From assembly GCA_003220265.1 (NCBI GenBank), contig QHRW01000111.1, positions 1-64,000 of the forward strand: a DNA stretch of 64,000 nt, written 5' to 3'. This DNA is from Candidatus Rokuibacteriota bacterium (GTDB lineage Bacteria; Methylomirabilota; Methylomirabilia; Rokubacteriales; CSP1-6). The notes beneath the pieces were generated by a model. It was not told where the DNA came from and searched no databases. It saw only the letters and a program-made list of their open reading frames with translations. Below, piece after piece: positions 63,599-64,000 of the stretch. The number at the start of each line of letters is the position of its first letter. Position 1 is the stretch's first letter. Position numbers and translations under genes: made by a program.

Positions 63599-64000
63599 AG
63601 CTGGAGCCCCCGGCCGGCCTTGATCAGCTCCATGAACTCCGCGCGCGTCTCCGGGCGATCGCGGAAGCCGCCGAGCATCGCCGAGGTCACCGCCTTGGAG
63701 TTCTGCTTCTCCACGCCGCGCATGAGCATGCAGAGGTGCACGGCCTCGATGACGACCGCGACGCCGCGCGGCTGCAGAATCTCGTTGAGCGTGTTGGCGA
63801 CCTGCGTCGTGAGCCGCTCCTGCACCTGCAGCCGCCGCGCGTACATGTCCACGAGCCGCGGGATCTTCGACAGGCCGACGATCTTCTTGTGCGGCATGTA
63901 CGCCACGTGGCACTTGCCGATGAACGGCAGCAGATGATGTTCACAGAGCGAGGTCACGTCGATGTCCTTCACGATGACCATCTCGTCGTATTCCTCGACG
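63595..64000 (-). CDS. folE: GTP cyclohydrolase I, 5' end beyond window
   Basis: FolE converts GTP to dihydroneopterin triphosphate, the first step of folate and pterin synthesis. The frame is open to the window end, so the N-terminus is missing; the visible part starts [26 protein letters not shown]. The zinc ligands are Cys and His of SLCEHH and Cys in [10 protein letters not shown]. The C-terminus [11 protein letters not shown] is standard. It is the first gene seen of the folE-SDR-erpA-moaDE-tilS set. Confidence 0.95.
   Translation of the reverse strand, partial: VEEYDEMVIVKDIDVTSLCEHHLLPFIGKCHVAYMPHKKIVGLSKIPRLVDMYARRLQVQERLTTQVANTLNEILQPRGVAVVIEAVHLCMLMRGVEKQNSKAVTSAMLGGFRDRPETRAEFMELIKAGRGLQL

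Overview
The window is very GC-rich bacterial DNA, densely coded on both strands, with many 1-4 bp start/stop overlaps and frequent GTG starts. No rRNA, tRNA, insertion sequence or CRISPR array was seen. KdsB (lipopolysaccharide sugar activation), FabI, a likely outer-membrane beta-barrel and periplasmic DegP point to a diderm, yet the left edge carries a Pup-type 20S proteasome (prcB-prcA-pafA). Add a probable lanthanide-type PQQ alcohol dehydrogenase, a caa3-type oxidase and many Tat-exported ABC binding proteins, and an uncultivated soil or subsurface lineage such as Rokubacteria/Methylomirabilota fits. That taxonomy is inference only.

Layout. 1-2.7 kb: proteasome core and Pup ligase. 3-3.4 kb: bactofilin. 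3.4-5.7 kb (minus): lipoprotein, an atypical Nramp-family transporter and two PRC-barrel-like proteins. 5.9-14.0 kb (plus): one tightly overlapping unit with a XoxF-like dehydrogenase, XoxJ-like binding protein, lipoprotein cytochrome c, oxidase subunits II, I and III, a small membrane protein and a CtaG-cytochrome c fusion. Together they read as a complete periplasmic alcohol-to-oxygen electron chain. 14.0-20.9 kb (minus): histidine degradation (hutU, GNAT, hutI, amidohydrolase, hutH, glycolipid-binding protein). 21-26.4 kb: fabI, LLM oxidoreductase, kdsB, a frameshifted MFS gene, a Spy-like protein and an MscS channel.

26.4-42.3 kb is rich in carbohydrate-type ABC uptake genes. An MFS transporter is followed by three tandem paralogous Tat-exported binding proteins, two permeases and an ATPase. 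Then come a permease pair with no partner genes and a lipoprotein. A divergent operon holds another binding protein, two permeases, a cupin and a secreted beta-propeller. 42.4-53.2 kb is mixed metabolism: cytochrome c, CusF-like protein, FAH-family hydrolase, archaeal-type phosphoglycerate mutase, a membrane-tethered HAMP/trehalose-phosphate-synthase fusion, a small CxxC/HxxC protein, a fumarate-lyase enzyme, DHH phosphoesterase, a PmtA-like methyltransferase and an alpha/beta hydrolase.

53.3-60.3 kb looks like a cell-envelope regulon: two secreted FecR-domain paralogues, each behind a good sigma-54 -24/-12 site, facing an operon of DegP, a sigma-54 activator with a GAFTGA motif and a TPR/beta-barrel protein. 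A third sigma-54-like site precedes the small CxxC/HxxC gene at 48.2 kb. 60.4-64 kb (minus): tilS, a moaD-moaE fusion, an IscA/ErpA-type carrier, an SDR and folE (cut by the window end).

The most unusual non-coding feature is a ~120-nt element with three hairpins. It occurs three times, each time directly at or after a stop codon and in the sense of the upstream gene, with base-pair-preserving differences between copies. A second palindrome family occurs near 20.9 kb and apparently inside tilS.
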